Source: Cryptomeria japonica (taxonomy: Eukaryota > Streptophyta > Pinopsida > Cupressales > Cupressaceae). From it: a DNA stretch of 64,000 bases. The position numbers and the translations under genes are program-made. The stretch spans positions 442,083,038 to 442,147,037 of the forward strand of contig NC_081413.1 in assembly GCF_030272615.1 (NCBI RefSeq), read 5' to 3'. How positions within the stretch are numbered: position 1 is the stretch's first letter; each line of letters starts with the position of its first letter. The notes under the pieces are model-generated. The model saw only the letters and a list, made by a program, of their open reading frames with translations, searched no databases and had not been told where the DNA came from. This document shows positions 1 to 11,369 of this stretch, one piece after another.

Positions 1-1204
1 AAACCATGATGGCTGATAGAATGATTTCCATTCTTCTATGTTTCTTTGCCACTTATGGAAATGAGGTGATATAAAAAGTTTGGAACATTCACTCTCTAAC
101 CATGCCGTAAATGACTAAGCAATTTAAAATGGGGTGAATGTAAATTTGAATACCTCCCTTCGCAAGTAATGTACTTCATTACATACAAGGTCACTTGGGG
201 TCATTCTGCTAGAAGGGATACCCTTCTAGTTCCTTGGTTGTCCACTATTAGAGGTCCATCTATGGGGCATGTAAATTCAGCTTTGGTGCTTCTAGCATCC
301 TTTGATTCAAGAAACAACTCTCCCTCCTGCAACAACCCTGTAATCTTAGCTATCGGCTTCTCTATAGAAATGACCCTTAATCCTTTAACAGGAGCCTCCC
401 CTTCATTGAATGAATGCATAAACTCAGAGGCAATTTCTTTATTATAATCTGTTATTTTCAGAAACTAGACAATCCAACCATGCAACTAGAAATAATGCTC
501 ACAAAGAGCATCCTATAGCAATGCATCATGGATTATTGGTTCATGGCGGATATGATCTCCACCCATTTCTTAATCTGTTAATATAGCAATCTCTGCAGCT
601 GAGAAATGAAGAACCAAAATACTCTTCAGGCTGAAAATTGGAACTTCCTTATCTATTTCCAAATTTGGTGGCATAATTCATTACTTCCTTATGCCAAAGA
701 ATATCTCATTAAAAGAATGATGACAAGCAATAAAATCAAGGTACCGAAAAGGATGAGTAATTACTAATTTTGGAAATTGGACCATAAAACACCCCCCAGC
801 TTATTTTTGCACGTGTCCACACATGCTAAAAGGATTTAGGGAAGTGTACATGAAATTAACAAAGGAAATAATCATAATAAAATCATAAATGCCAACTTAA
901 AAAAATAAAATATGCACATACCTACAGTCATGCGGAAAGAATGGCAAAATGAAATTATTTGACATGAATGAAATGACAGATAAAGAAATGAGATGGGATG
1001 ACGTGGATGAAAAAATTTATTTATGGAGAATAATATTTCAATAAGACATGGAAATATTGTTATGAAATGATGCTTGGAGAATTATGAAGTGGCGGGTATG
1101 TTCACTGCAGAGGCTACATGAACCTTACCTCTAATACTTTCTTCTATTGCAAAAGGAACTTGCCCAGTTACTACAAGAACCTGCGTTTGATCCTTAGCAA
1201 ATTG
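1..1204 (-). other. Unassigned 3' region of element 1
   Basis: This stretch lies downstream of the integrase end on the minus strand. Athila elements usually have a long 3' region, sometimes with an env-like frame, before the 3' LTR. The only open frame of note is 201-419 (minus, 72 codons), which I do not recognise. A run of C at 791-796 reads on the minus strand as a G-rich tract, but the sequence after it does not match the start of the 5' LTR, so I do not call it the polypurine tract. Confidence 0.4.
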
Positions 1205-2549
1205 CTATAGGAACTCCTCTTTGTTGGTAGGCTTATAATAAAGATGCAATCTGTGACCGTTTACTAAAATCTTGAACCGAACTGGGTCAATTGTGGTCAA
1301 ACGAACTACTCCATTGTTGAAAACTTCCTCTATCTCATATGGACCTAACCATCTAGTTTGCAACTTTCCCATAGTATCTTTATATCTTGAGTCATACAAC
1401 AATGCCCAGTCACCTGCTTTGAACTTTTTCTCCTTGATGTATTTATCATGACACTTGGCTCTCTAATTTTGAATCAGTTATGTCCGTTGAACAACCAATT
1501 TTCTCCATTTATCCAAAGCATTCAATTGCTGAATATGATCTCTTTATGCTTCAGAAAGTGTCATATTTAATTGCAGAACTGTCCTTAGAGTTTTATGCTC
1601 AAACTCAATAGGCATTATTTCTTCTTTTCCATACACAATCTCAAAAGGTGTAAAACCTATCAGTGTCTTCCAAGTTGTTCTATATGCCAAAATTGCTTCT
1701 GGAAGTCTGTGAGACCAGTCTTTTTTTATGAACAACCACTGTCTTGGTAAGAATAGCATCTAGCTCCCTATTTGTGACTTCTACCTATCCATTAGCTTCT
1801 GGATGATATGGGGTAGATTTTCTATGCCTTATATTGTATTCATTAACCAAGGCTACAATCAATGTTGAAGTAATTGTGGTCCTTGGTCTGATACAATTTC
1901 CCTTGGTACTCCATATCTTGTAAATATCTCCTCATAAATGAACTCAGCCACCTTATTATCTCTTGCATGTGTCATGGCGTGAGCGTCCACCCATTTGGTT
2001 ACATAATCAGTACATACCAAAATGTAAGATTTTCCATTACAAGGGGGATCAATTGGGCCAACAAAATCTAATTCCCATTTATCAAATGGTGCAACCAATA
2101 TTTGTGGATACAATGGCATCTCATCAGATTTAGTAGGTCTCCCCATGCACTGGCATCTATCACATTTCCTTATATACTGTGTTGCATCCTTATATAATGT
2201 TGGCCAATAATATAATGTGTTCAATATTTTGAGTGTTGTTCTCTTAGCAGCAAAATATCCTCCACATGGCTCATCATGGCATGCATGCAAGATATCATAT
2301 GTTTCATCTTCTCTTACACATATTCTCATGACTTGGTCAGGTCCAATATAAAACAAATTATTGACAATCCATAAGAAGTTAATGCTTTTCTCAACTAGCA
2401 ACCTTCTTTCTTTAGGAGAGAAATGAACTGGCATTTTAGTAGCAGCTAAATAATTGACAATATCAGCATACCAGGGAGTGTTGTCTTGTATAAGGAATAG
2501 ATGTTCATCCGAAAAAGAATCATCTATGGCTATAGGATCTTCCTGCAAC
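1205..2549 (-). pseudogene. Integrase of element 1, broken
   Basis: Retroelement integrase, which joins element cDNA to the host chromosome. The N-terminal HHCC zinc motif is visible at about 2150-2290 (HACHDEPCGGYF followed by KCDRCQ). The catalytic core follows, with the first Asp in ELDFVGP and the second in VSDQG (about 1880-2090). The frame then breaks; the third catalytic region (YHPEANG) is read near 1790-1820 and is followed by TAG. A further part at 1544-1759 carries the AYRTTWKT and FTPFEIVYGK wording of Athila integrases. The C-terminal part at 1205-1402 contains the RWLGPYEIEEVF and VNGHRLHLYY motifs. At least two interruptions mean no complete protein can be made. Confidence 0.88.
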
Positions 2550-3800
2550 TGAAGCCTTGAAAGATAATCTACAACCATATTGGACTTTCCTGGTTTATCA
2601 ATGATTGTGATATCAAATTCCTGCATCAATGACAATCATCGAGATAATCTACTAGTAATTGAAGGCTTATTCATGAGATATCGTATTGTAGTATGATCAA
2701 TATGCACAAATATGGGATATCCTATTATATAGTGCCTGAATGTTGAGTGTATATATAATTGCTAACATTCCTTTTTTAGTGATTGTGTAATTTAACTCAG
2801 GCCTCTACAAGTTCTTGCTAATATAATATATTGCACTCTTGAAGTTATCAACCTTTTGTCCTAAGACTGCTCCTATTGCATAATCATATGCATCCGTATG
2901 GATTTGAAATGGTAAAGACCAATTCAGACCTTTAAGAACTGGTGCTTGGGTCAAAGCTTGCTTGAGCTTTAAGAAAGCTTCATTGCATGAAGAAGTTCGT
3001 TTAAATTCCACATCCTTGGTAAGTAGAGAATATAAGGGACTTGCAATTTTGCTGAAATCTTTAATAAATCTTCTATAATATCCAACATGACCAAGAAAAC
3101 TTATGACATCTTTTTTCTTTACCAGTGCATTGATATTTTGAGTAACTTCAATTTTTGCTGGGTCAACCTATATTCCTTTTATAGATATATTATGACCAAG
3201 GATTATACCTTTCTATATCATAATGAAGCACTTCTCACTGTTTAATGACAAACTATAGTCTTCACACCATTGTATAACTTTTTTAGGTTCTCTAATGCTT
3301 CTTCAAATTCAGAACCATAAGTTGTAAAGCCATCCATATAAATTTCTATGATGTCTTAGGAAATATCTGAAAATATGCTTATCACTGCTCTTTGAAAAAT
3401 GGCTGGAGAATTACATAATCCAAAAGGAAGAACAAAACATGCATATGTTTCCCAAGGACAAGTAAATGTAGTCTTCTCTTGATCCTCTAGGGCAATTTGA
3501 ATCTGGTTGTAGCCACTGAATCCATCAAGAAATGGAAAGTATCTCTTCCCAGCCAAAGAGTCCAATACCTGATCCACAAATGGCAATGGAAAATGATCTT
3601 TTCTAGTTTCTAAGTTCAATGCTCTATAATCAACACATACTCTCCATTTCCCTCCTTTCTTAGGAACTATTACCAAAGGTGATACCCATTGACTATCAGA
3701 GATAGGATAGATAAACCCATCTTTTAACAACTTCTGCAATTCCTCTTTAACTATTTCTTTTAATGCAGGATTGATTCTTCTTTGTGGCTATCTAAGTGGG
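2550..3800 (-). pseudogene. Reverse transcriptase-RNase H of element 1, broken
   Basis: RNA-dependent DNA polymerase with linked RNase H. The RT begins near 3800 and is open at 3356-3739, with KGGKWRVCVDYRALN, DHFPLPF, FLDGFSGYNQI and LPFGLCNSPAIFQR in canonical order. A stop follows the fingers/palm part. The catalytic box read at about 3325-3345 is YMDG, where Athila-type elements have FMDD or YVDD, so the second Asp is lost. The RT connection and RNase H start (HTDAYDYAIGAVLGQ) lie at 2805-3011, and the RNase H tail (ITIIDKPGKSNMVVDYLSR) is at the beginning of the frame at 2560-2635. The missing Asp plus several stops show it is inactive. Confidence 0.88.
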
Positions 3801-4830
3801 CTACAATCTTCTTTTATGTAGATACGGTGTATACAAACTGTTGGATCGATTCCATGCATATCCTTGTAATCCCATGCAAAGGCATGTTTATGACATTTGA
3901 GCAAGTCCATAAATGCCACTTTTTGAGTTTCTGCAAGATCACTGTTGATATTCAAATCAAATTCTATTTTGATAGTAAGATAAATCTAGGATATATCAAA
4001 AAAATGAGAAGTACAGACTTCCTGCGGCAACAAAGTATGCAATATATCAGTGGCTGCAGGAAAGTCTAAATTTGCAATATTTGGTACTAACTCCTGCGAT
4101 TATTGTTCTTGTTTTAACTCATTTGTCAAAATTTTATAAAGAATTGAATCTTCATCATGGAATTGACTGAATGGTCCTTTATTAATCATCATAAGGTAAT
4201 TAATAGAGTCAACTCCTTCAGATTCTTCTCCCAAATTAGGCCAAATGGCTTGTTGTTGTTCAAACTGGGGCTGAGTAGGATAATACAAAGCTAATGTTTT
4301 TGTAGAGTTCCCATATAAAATAGTCATATCCCCTGATCTACATCTAATATATGCATCATTCATGGAAAGCCAAGGTCTTCCCAAAATCACCAGATATCCT
4401 CCTAATGTTGCCTTTGGAGACAGGATCATAAAGTCTGCAGGGTATTCCTAGGAATCCAAAGCAACAACTACATCTTCAATCATACCATCAGGTCAAACTG
4501 TAGAGATGTTAGCAAGTTGTAGGACTGTAGGTGTAGGTATGAGACTATTGATTTCAAGTCACTGCATTACTTCTCTTGTCATCACATTAATGGCTACCCC
4601 TAAATCAACCAAAACATTCTTTATCTGAGTGCCATTAATGACTATATTCACAACATGATTACCAGTATTAGAATACTTAGGAATTGAAACTTTTCCTAGC
4701 ATAATATCTGCCAGTTGACCCATCACATGCACTATTTGTAGATCTTTCTTCTTCCTACCAAGATTTTTTAGACATGCTTCCCTAAGTGCCTTACTGTATA
4801 TAGGAATATCTTTTATCACTTGTAACAATG
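3801..4830 (-). pseudogene. Protease and protease-RT linker of element 1, broken
   Basis: Aspartic protease that would cut the polyprotein. The active-site region is read at 4559-4828 as VLVDLGVAINVM; retroelement proteases normally have DSGA here, so the Asp is kept but Ser-Gly-Ala has become Leu-Gly-Val. The C-terminal half is in another frame at 4100-4429, with the family wording VILGRPWLSMNDAYI. Between 3801 and 4099 the linker that normally precedes RT is still recognisable (Asp-Met-His-Gly-Ile-Asp-Pro-Thr-Val-Cys) but interrupted. The 4430-4558 gap holds stops in all useful frames. Confidence 0.8.
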
Positions 4831-4936
4831 GAATTTTAATACATACATGTTTCAGTTGATCTATAATATCAAAACCTTGATCTTATTCTGTAAGAACTTC
4901 TTTTTCTTGTAATCTCTGGGGAAATGGGGGTAGTCT

Positions 4937-6672
4937 CTATTTTTGAGGTATTGTGGTTGTTGGGCTAGAGATTTCTTGTTCTTCGAGCATTTCAGTTATA
5001 ACTAGAGGAGATGGATTAGGCAGAGTTATCCCAGATTTGAGGTGAATATCACTTATAGATAAAGAATAGGTTAGGTATTGACTAGGATCAACTGAATAAA
5101 CCTGTTGTTGTTGATGAGATTTAATATTAGGATTTGGCATTGGTTGAGTGGACAATTGCATAGGTTTAGGTGGAATAATAGTGGCTACAAGGGGAGGCAT
5201 TATTGCAGGCGGTTGTGGCTATTGACTAGGCTGTTGATATCTAGAAGATTGATTAGTCCATGGTTGACTCCTCCTCCATTGAGGAGTAGGTTGCCAATTC
5301 CCTTGAAACTGGTGCTGTTGTGCCTAAGGTAGAGACTAATTTACTTGTGGCTGCTACCACTATGGAATTTGACTAGCAAAATGCTGCCCTTGGCCTTGAG
5401 GACCATACCAGTTTGGATAACTACCAAAATTTTGAGCATATGGTGATTGCCATTGATTATTTGGTACATAAGAATTTTCACCATAACCAAAAAAAGAAAG
5501 TGGATTCAGAGGCATACCTTGTCGTTGGAAATTTGGCCATCTTTGAGAAACATAGAAAACTTGTTCATCATCACCTAGTATTGGCTTGAAGTCAGGGACC
5601 TCAAGATTTGCAACCATTTTACATCTGCAATCTTTTTTTCTTTGTCTACAATGAGCGCAAAATTCTGAAAAAATGCATCAACTTCTTCATGCTTCTTAGC
5701 TGAGAGTGTATCCAACTGAGTAGCCATATTGTTTATGATATCCTCCTTAAAGTCCTCCAACAAATGGCTAAGTTCCATTCTAGAAACTCTAGTACTAGAT
5801 TTTGATGAAGGAACTCCTAGCTTGAAATGCCTGCTTTTTTTAGAAGCCGATCTAGAATACTTCTTACAAATTTGTTCTATTTCATTCCATGTAGATTGTG
5901 TAATGTAACCTCCTCCCATAAGATCCAAAGCATTAGTGCATTCATCACTGGTTCCCCTTAAAAATATCAGCTTGAGGGAATCTTCATTTAGAGTTCTATG
6001 CTTGGACTTTTTGACACTAAACAAAAACCTTTCCAGGTAATCCTCAAGACTCTCATCTTCTTTCTGTGTCATTCTAATACTATCATCCCCATGGCGATCA
6101 GTGCCTCTACAATAATATTTATACTTTGCAAGAAACAATCATTTCATCTCATCCCATGTATTGATTGTGCTACTAGCTAAGCTCATAAACCATCTTAAAG
6201 ATGATTCTTTCAAAGTGGCAAGAAATATTTTGAGTCTATGGGCATCTATAGTATAATAAAAATTTCTACAGAGAAAATCAAACTCAAACAGAAATGTGTC
6301 TAGATTCTCTGTCACTAATCCATAGAATTTAGGGAGGGAAGAATCTGAAATGTTCTTGAGATTAGCATTATCATGCTGATCAGATATGGGAAATTCAAAT
6401 GTTGGGTCCAAAGGTGGGGGTGGATTATTCCCACCAGGAGGTGGGTTTCCTTGCATTGGACTTGTGGGAGGAGTTACTAAATGAAATTCTTCTTTTAGTG
6501 GTCCAAAAAGGAAATGAAGGTCGCCTTCAGGAAATTTAGATTCAGGGTGGTTCAAGTTCTCTAGGGTTTGATAAAGTTCAGCATAAGGATTTATATCTAG
6601 GGAATCAATTTTTGCATGATTAGGATGACTGGGTAGAAATCTACCTAGAACATCTCTTCTTCGCCTATGCAT
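4937..6672 (-). pseudogene. Gag of element 1, broken
   Basis: Structural capsid-like polyprotein. The start is at 6672, where the frame runs from MHRRRRDVLGRF to 6139. A single in-frame TGA at 6139-6141 separates it from the continuation at 5575-6138, which carries the retrotransposon gag core (LRWFMSLASSTINTWDEM, then LEDYLERFLFSVKKSK). A frame change near 5600 leads to a Gln/Pro/Tyr-rich C-terminal part at 5360-5617 and 4937-5200. I see no intact CCHC zinc knuckle, which agrees with Athila gag proteins where it is often missing. The start fits its place just downstream of the primer site. Confidence 0.8.
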
Positions 6673-6773
6673 GTAGGTTCATAAAATCTTTTCGAACAAT
6701 TAGGTATGTCAAAAAAAAAATCAATTGAAAACTGAAGAGGTAATAACCATAACATGTTCTTGGTTTGACACCA

Positions 6774-6791
6774 TCCTCGACAACGACACCA
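6774..6791 (-). promoter_or_regulatory. Primer-binding site of element 1 (tRNA-Asp type)
   Basis: The minus strand reads TGGTGTCGTTGTCGAGGA, close to the TGGCGCCGTT-type site used by Athila elements for a tRNA-Asp primer. It lies 4 bases inside the end of the 5' LTR. Differences from the canonical site are mostly C-to-T or G-to-A, as expected from decay of methylated cytosines. Confidence 0.75.
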
Positions 6792-6795
6792 AAAA

Positions 6796-8035
6796 TGTTC
6801 AACCCAACAATAAGAATAATAACTCTAGTTGAAGTTTCAACTCGAAGTTTATACATTCACTTTGTGAGGTCACTATTTTCATAGTTAGTGTTCATTTGAT
6901 TGTCAACCCAGGGACATAATACTTGAAATGGGTCGGCACTATATATGCACTAAGTTCCTACAATAGCTATCCTGCATTACTACAACAACTAACATCTATT
7001 TGGAAAAGGTAAGAAAAAATTGAAACTATTGAAAGGCTACAAGAAAACTTCTGCATTAACGTAAATTCATTCATGAAATACTAGATAAGTTCAGTGCTGC
7101 CAAGCAAGAATTACTCTGATTTGGTTTGGATGCAGGAATAGTCAATGCAAGAATGTCTACTACAACTAAAGAAGAAAACTAATTTTAACAAAGGCACAGG
7201 AACACTCACCAAGTGGGCCCCCTTGGATGAGTGCTTCCAGGATTCCCAAAAACAACTCTAAGTGCTCAGAATAACATATCTTTATTCATTATTCTTTGGA
7301 AGTCATTCCATGATCTAGAATCAAAAGAAACTCAAAACACTTGTAACTTTATTTCTAAAATCCTCTGCTCTACTTATTCCCTTTTCTATCTAACTTACGA
7401 AAAGAGATAAAGATGTTTATTTAAAAGAAAACAACTACTTCCTACAACACAAATCATGTCGATAAGAAGAGGCGGATAACTAATCAAGAAAGGAAACAAC
7501 CGGACTTAAGTCACTGATAATATGGATCTAAACTGAACCATCGTCATAACATATCATGGTGGTATTTACAACACTGATTTCCACTTGAGTAGGACATCAG
7601 TAAGAATTGCGTGATTACTTTTCCTCTATCGTTCCTTATGCTCATCAACATTTCTACTAATTTGATCTTTCAGTTTCCTCCCTGAATATCTCTTTCTACA
7701 ATTGGCATGACAGGAGAGCCTTCTCAACAGCATCAATTAATTCTTGTAATTCAAAAGAAAGAACATACAAGAACATACACATCTATTTTAATTAATCAAA
7801 ACATCTATTAATTTCACACATGATATTGCCTAAGAAAATCCACATGGCAACAAGAATGAATAACATGGCTACAGGAGCAAACTGGCAAAGGCAAAACATG
7901 TTTTAATAAGTTCAGGCTAACATCTGAAATACATATAGTAAACTTTTGATACATCATTACTATCATGTAAATAAAAATATGAGAAAAACTTAAGAGTTCT
8001 AGGGATAAAAAATATGTTAATGTCTCAACTCATCA
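6796..8035 (-). repeat. 5' LTR of element 1
   Basis: About 1,240 bases from TGTTCAACCC (plus strand, next to the primer site) to a terminal CA at 8034-8035. No coding frame is supported. The outer end is inferred from the terminal CA and from the homology of LTR copies A and B of element 2, which is lost exactly here. The partner LTR is outside the window, so the length is not confirmed by comparison. Confidence 0.6.
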
Positions 8036-10092
8036 TATATCAGCACCCCAACATCTTTGAGCAATATCCTTCCTCTTTCAGGCATCATTTATTTCATGGC
8101 CTGGTCCACTTCCTCTTGGACTATTTTGAGCATCTCCTCCTTGGTTTTTCCTTGGGTGTTGGTTCTGACCAATGCTCCCTTGTGATGGCACATGAATGAA
8201 TTAAATTCCTTAGTGTGAATAAAGTCACTGTCTGAAGTAAATTCTTCATGCTCCAACAACCTGACATCGTTGATCTCTTGGATGTGATATTGGTCGGTCA
8301 CCAGATTCATCTGTTCATCATGTTTGTATCCAGGTGGATTCTCTTCCCTCAGTGAATCAACCTGGATAGACTCAGAAATAGACTGGGGAGACATGTGTGC
8401 CAAAGGCTCTGTATCCCTGATGCTTTGTTTTCGGTCCCTAAAGACATATGCTAGAACACCCTCTAAAATCTCCAATTCATGTTCCATAAGCTTGTTAGCT
8501 CTAGCCAAGGGGTCATCCACTCCCTGCATGATATCCTCATTTATCTTTCATCTACCAAGCTTCCAGTCGTATGCTCTAGACACTCTGTCATACTTTGTCC
8601 TTTTCTTAATGGCTTCCTGCTTTTCTATATTCCTGATAAAGTAATCAGGCATCAATGAGACATGCTCTCCAGCTTTTATCTTTTGAGAATTTCTTGCTTC
8701 CCTTATGTAACCATTGAGGTCAAAGTTTGGTCTGGGCTCACCTTCTACCATTTTATAATAACTTAACTTATTCTGCAACAAGTACTAGCTCTTCGAACTC
8801 TTGATAATAAAATATGAGAACACCAATAACCCTGGCACTATGGACTACTTTATATGATTCGTTAAGTGTTTGGCACTGGCTATTGATAATTGCCTGACAA
8901 TCTCAAGGTAAGATACTTTGTTAAGCACTGTAATAGGTAGGAAATAGGGTTTTCCCTCAAACCCATACACCCTTATCTGAGTGTAATCCAAAAAATAGTA
9001 CCAATCACCCCAATTATGTGTAACTAGAGTGTCCTCACATAACTCCTTGGGTTTGAGGAATCTCTGGACTTCTGGAGATATGGAGTGATCACATGGATAC
9101 CCCAACAATCTATAAAGTGTTTTAACAAACTCCTCAAAATGCCAATACTAATTGTTGTTGTATCTTTGATCCCATGAAGACAACCATAATTGTACATGCT
9201 TCCTCATTCTGGCCTTGTCATAAGCTTTGATACACAACCCGTCTGTCCATAACTTGTTATCCATATTGAAATGGACATTGATCATATCCCCTTTCAATTT
9301 TTCTAAACCGTAACTCATTGCCTCAGACAGATAAGCAACAAAATCAAATGTTGTAGGATCCTTTGACTATAAATCTTCACAGATTATCATATCCATTATA
9401 TCTATCAAAGGGGGGGCCTCAATTCTTAAGACTTGGGCCACATAGTAATATGTATACTTAAAATAGGGAAAGAAGAGGTTGACATTGAAAGGAGCTTTAT
9501 CCCCTTCACTGAATGGCACTATTGATCCTACAACTTTTGGTCTGTAGATAGGGAGTCTCCACCTTTTGTAGATATATTCCATATTGAAATATTCTTGGGT
9601 AAGCTTTCCGGTGTCTATCTTCTCTTCAAACCCCCAGTCCAAATCAAATACACTCTCTATAACCTCCTTGGTGATGGACACTATTGGCTTCCCCATATAA
9701 TCATCTATTGGTTTTGTCTTGGGGTCATAATTGTTGGCCAAAGATTTCATAAGTTTGACATTCACGAAGATATTTGGCACTGTCACCTTCCCAAGATTTA
9801 GTCTCCACAAGTTGTTTACAGGTTTTGGAGCATTCCTTCACACATATCTAAATATGAACATCTCATGCCCTCTTGTCTTTGTCCAGATGTCTCCTAAATT
9901 ATCAAATTTGTCCTCTAAGCCTTCATCCTCTAACTTAATATTTTTTGATCAATGGCTCGAGGTGGGGAATTGATCTAACAAATCTTGATCTAATGGGTGA
10001 CCTTCCTTCTTTTGCCTCTTTGGATTTTCTTCTACAGACTGGTCTTCCCTAGGCTTCCTAGCCCTAGTTTTCTTAGATGAAGTAGCTTCCAT
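8036..10092 (-). pseudogene. LTR-encoded ORF, copy A (unknown protein, partial)
   Basis: The frame starts at ATG 10092 (MEATSSKK in copy B) with a Lys/Arg-rich N-terminus. A TGA at 9838-9840 is shared with copy B. It then continues through 9367-9810, 8845-9108, 8548-8781 and 8089-8529 with small interruptions. Recognisable conserved stretches are DYMGKPIVSITKEVIESVFD, LWLSSWDQRY and HNWGDWYYFLDYTQIRVYGF. Compared with copy B it has lost a short segment near 9265. I do not recognise the family; it has no zinc knuckle, protease, RT or integrase motif. The style (a conserved block about how a residue is required for a 'V-x-G-K-x-I' element and a Leu-rich helical region) resembles plant transposon-associated proteins of unknown role, but this is only an impression. 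Confidence 0.6.
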
Positions 10093-11228
10093 TGTGATTT
10101 CCAAGCTTGGGACTAAGGAATTTACTTGGAGCTTTGGGCCTTCTACTTTTTCCTTGAAAAAATCTCTGTGAATTCCTTAGCCAACGCTTGAATTGCCCTA
10201 AATTATGTTGTCTTATTATTATTTTGCATTAGTTTCATCGGTTACATCCGTTTGTTATGAAATGGTCAGGAGCTTACTAATTTTGAATTTATGATGACAA
10301 GACTTCATTTATTTCTGGAATGATTTCGTGGCAATGAGTAATTGCCTCATCTAATAGTTCCTTTTCCCTTTCTTTGATGTTTAGTAGCACGCAAGCTTCT
10401 ATCGCTTACTTTGTTGAAACCTTTTTCTTCAGCATTGTTCATTTCTTTCTCATCGAAAGGTTCCTTTTCATCAAACTCACTTTTTTTTATGAGAATATTG
10501 TTTTCACCAATATGCTTTAGGATTCCATCAAAACATTGTCTTTCATCGAAATGGGCCCCACTCCTTTTCCCGAGTGTTTAATTCTAATGAGAGCTTTTGT
10601 CATTTTACTTTTCGGTGAAACCCTACCCATCATTTCACCCTAAAATAGATTGTTTGATGTCCAAGTTGCATCGATGATTGGTCATCGATGAGTGATCTCC
10701 TCATCTCACTAGATACCGCCATGTCGATGAAACTTTTCATTTCACCAAGAGAAAAAACCCTTCTATCGATGATCAATCCTTCCTCGATGATTTTTTCTTT
10801 GTTGGGAAGACTTAAAACATCGACCTATTTCTTTATCGGTTCTTTGAAACCCACATCTCCTTGAAATATTATCATTGCTGGCTTTTCAATGTATTTTCCG
10901 ATAGAACCAATGACTTTAGTGAATCCCTTTCGAGTCTATTCTCGGCCATGGTTTCTTTAATGATTTATTTAATCAAGGAATCATTTAACCATTTCTTCGA
11001 CACATTGGATACATCTTTTTCGGTGAAATTAAGCCTTTCGGTGAGAGTTAATTCTATTCATCCAATGGTTGAATTTGGCCGATAAGGGTTTTGAACCTAA
11101 TGTCAATGAAATTTTCAATGGTCTTTATAGGAACTCTTAAAGGTACACTTAATCATTTTTTTTAGTAAACTTCTGAAGTTTCAACATGAACTCATGGTTT
11201 ATTGTCATTATAAATAAATTGTTTAATA
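8036..11228 (-). repeat. LTR copy A (3' LTR) of element 2, partial
   Basis: Direct copy of 35341-38581. Homology runs from TATATCAGC at 8036 to about 11228, where copy B ends in TTCAACA at 38581 and copy A has TTTAATA. Copy A includes a non-coding part (10093-11228) upstream of the ORF start, with many TCGATG/TCGGTGAAA-type words shared with copy B, and most of the N-terminal two thirds of the LTR ORF. It is cut at 8036 by the 5' LTR of element 1. Confidence 0.65.
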
Positions 11229-11369
11229 GTGGCTCTAATTGGGGATGTAGGTATGCTACGGATGCCTTCGAGAACTCAAAATCTCTGGTATAGGGAAAAC
11301 ATACTAATGGAAAATTGTGGTATCTACAATGGGAGGATATGTCCTATTCTACTGTACATGGAAAAATAT
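11229..11369. other. Short 3' region between integrase and LTR copy A
   Basis: About 140 bases that should hold the polypurine tract of element 2. The minus strand has CATCCCCAATTAGAG about 10-20 bases before the LTR, which is not a convincing tract. The integrase tail can be read into the right-hand part with stops. Confidence 0.4.

Larger units (their letters stand above)
1..8035 (-). mobile_element. Element 1: Athila-type Ty3/gypsy retrotransposon, partial and decayed
   Basis: On the minus strand the order is 5' LTR (6796-8035), primer site (6774-6791), gag, protease, reverse transcriptase, RNase H, integrase, then an unassigned 3' region down to base 1. The RT wording (RKDHFPLPF, SGYNQI, PFGLCNSPA) and the tRNA-Asp-like primer site are those of the plant Athila lineage. 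The 3' LTR is not in the window. Every domain has stops or frameshifts. The right end abuts TATAT at 8036-8040, where LTR copy A of element 2 begins, so element 1 probably inserted into that LTR. The matching left flank would lie outside the window. Confidence 0.85.

Noticed and set aside
791-801. G-rich tract as polypurine tract and 1-790 as 3' LTR of element 1
   Set aside because: The sequence beyond it does not resemble the 5' LTR at 6796-8035 at either end.
10400-11100. Repeated TCGATGA/TCGGTGAAA words as a possible CRISPR-like or satellite array
   Set aside because: No regular spacing or repeat-spacer pattern; the words are scattered in the non-coding LTR part of element 2.
8036-11228. 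Copies A and B as two independent insertions or a segmental duplication
   Set aside because: Direct flanking of one gag-pol unit, loss of homology at LTR-like ends and a primer-site-like motif make LTRs more likely, though this is not proven.
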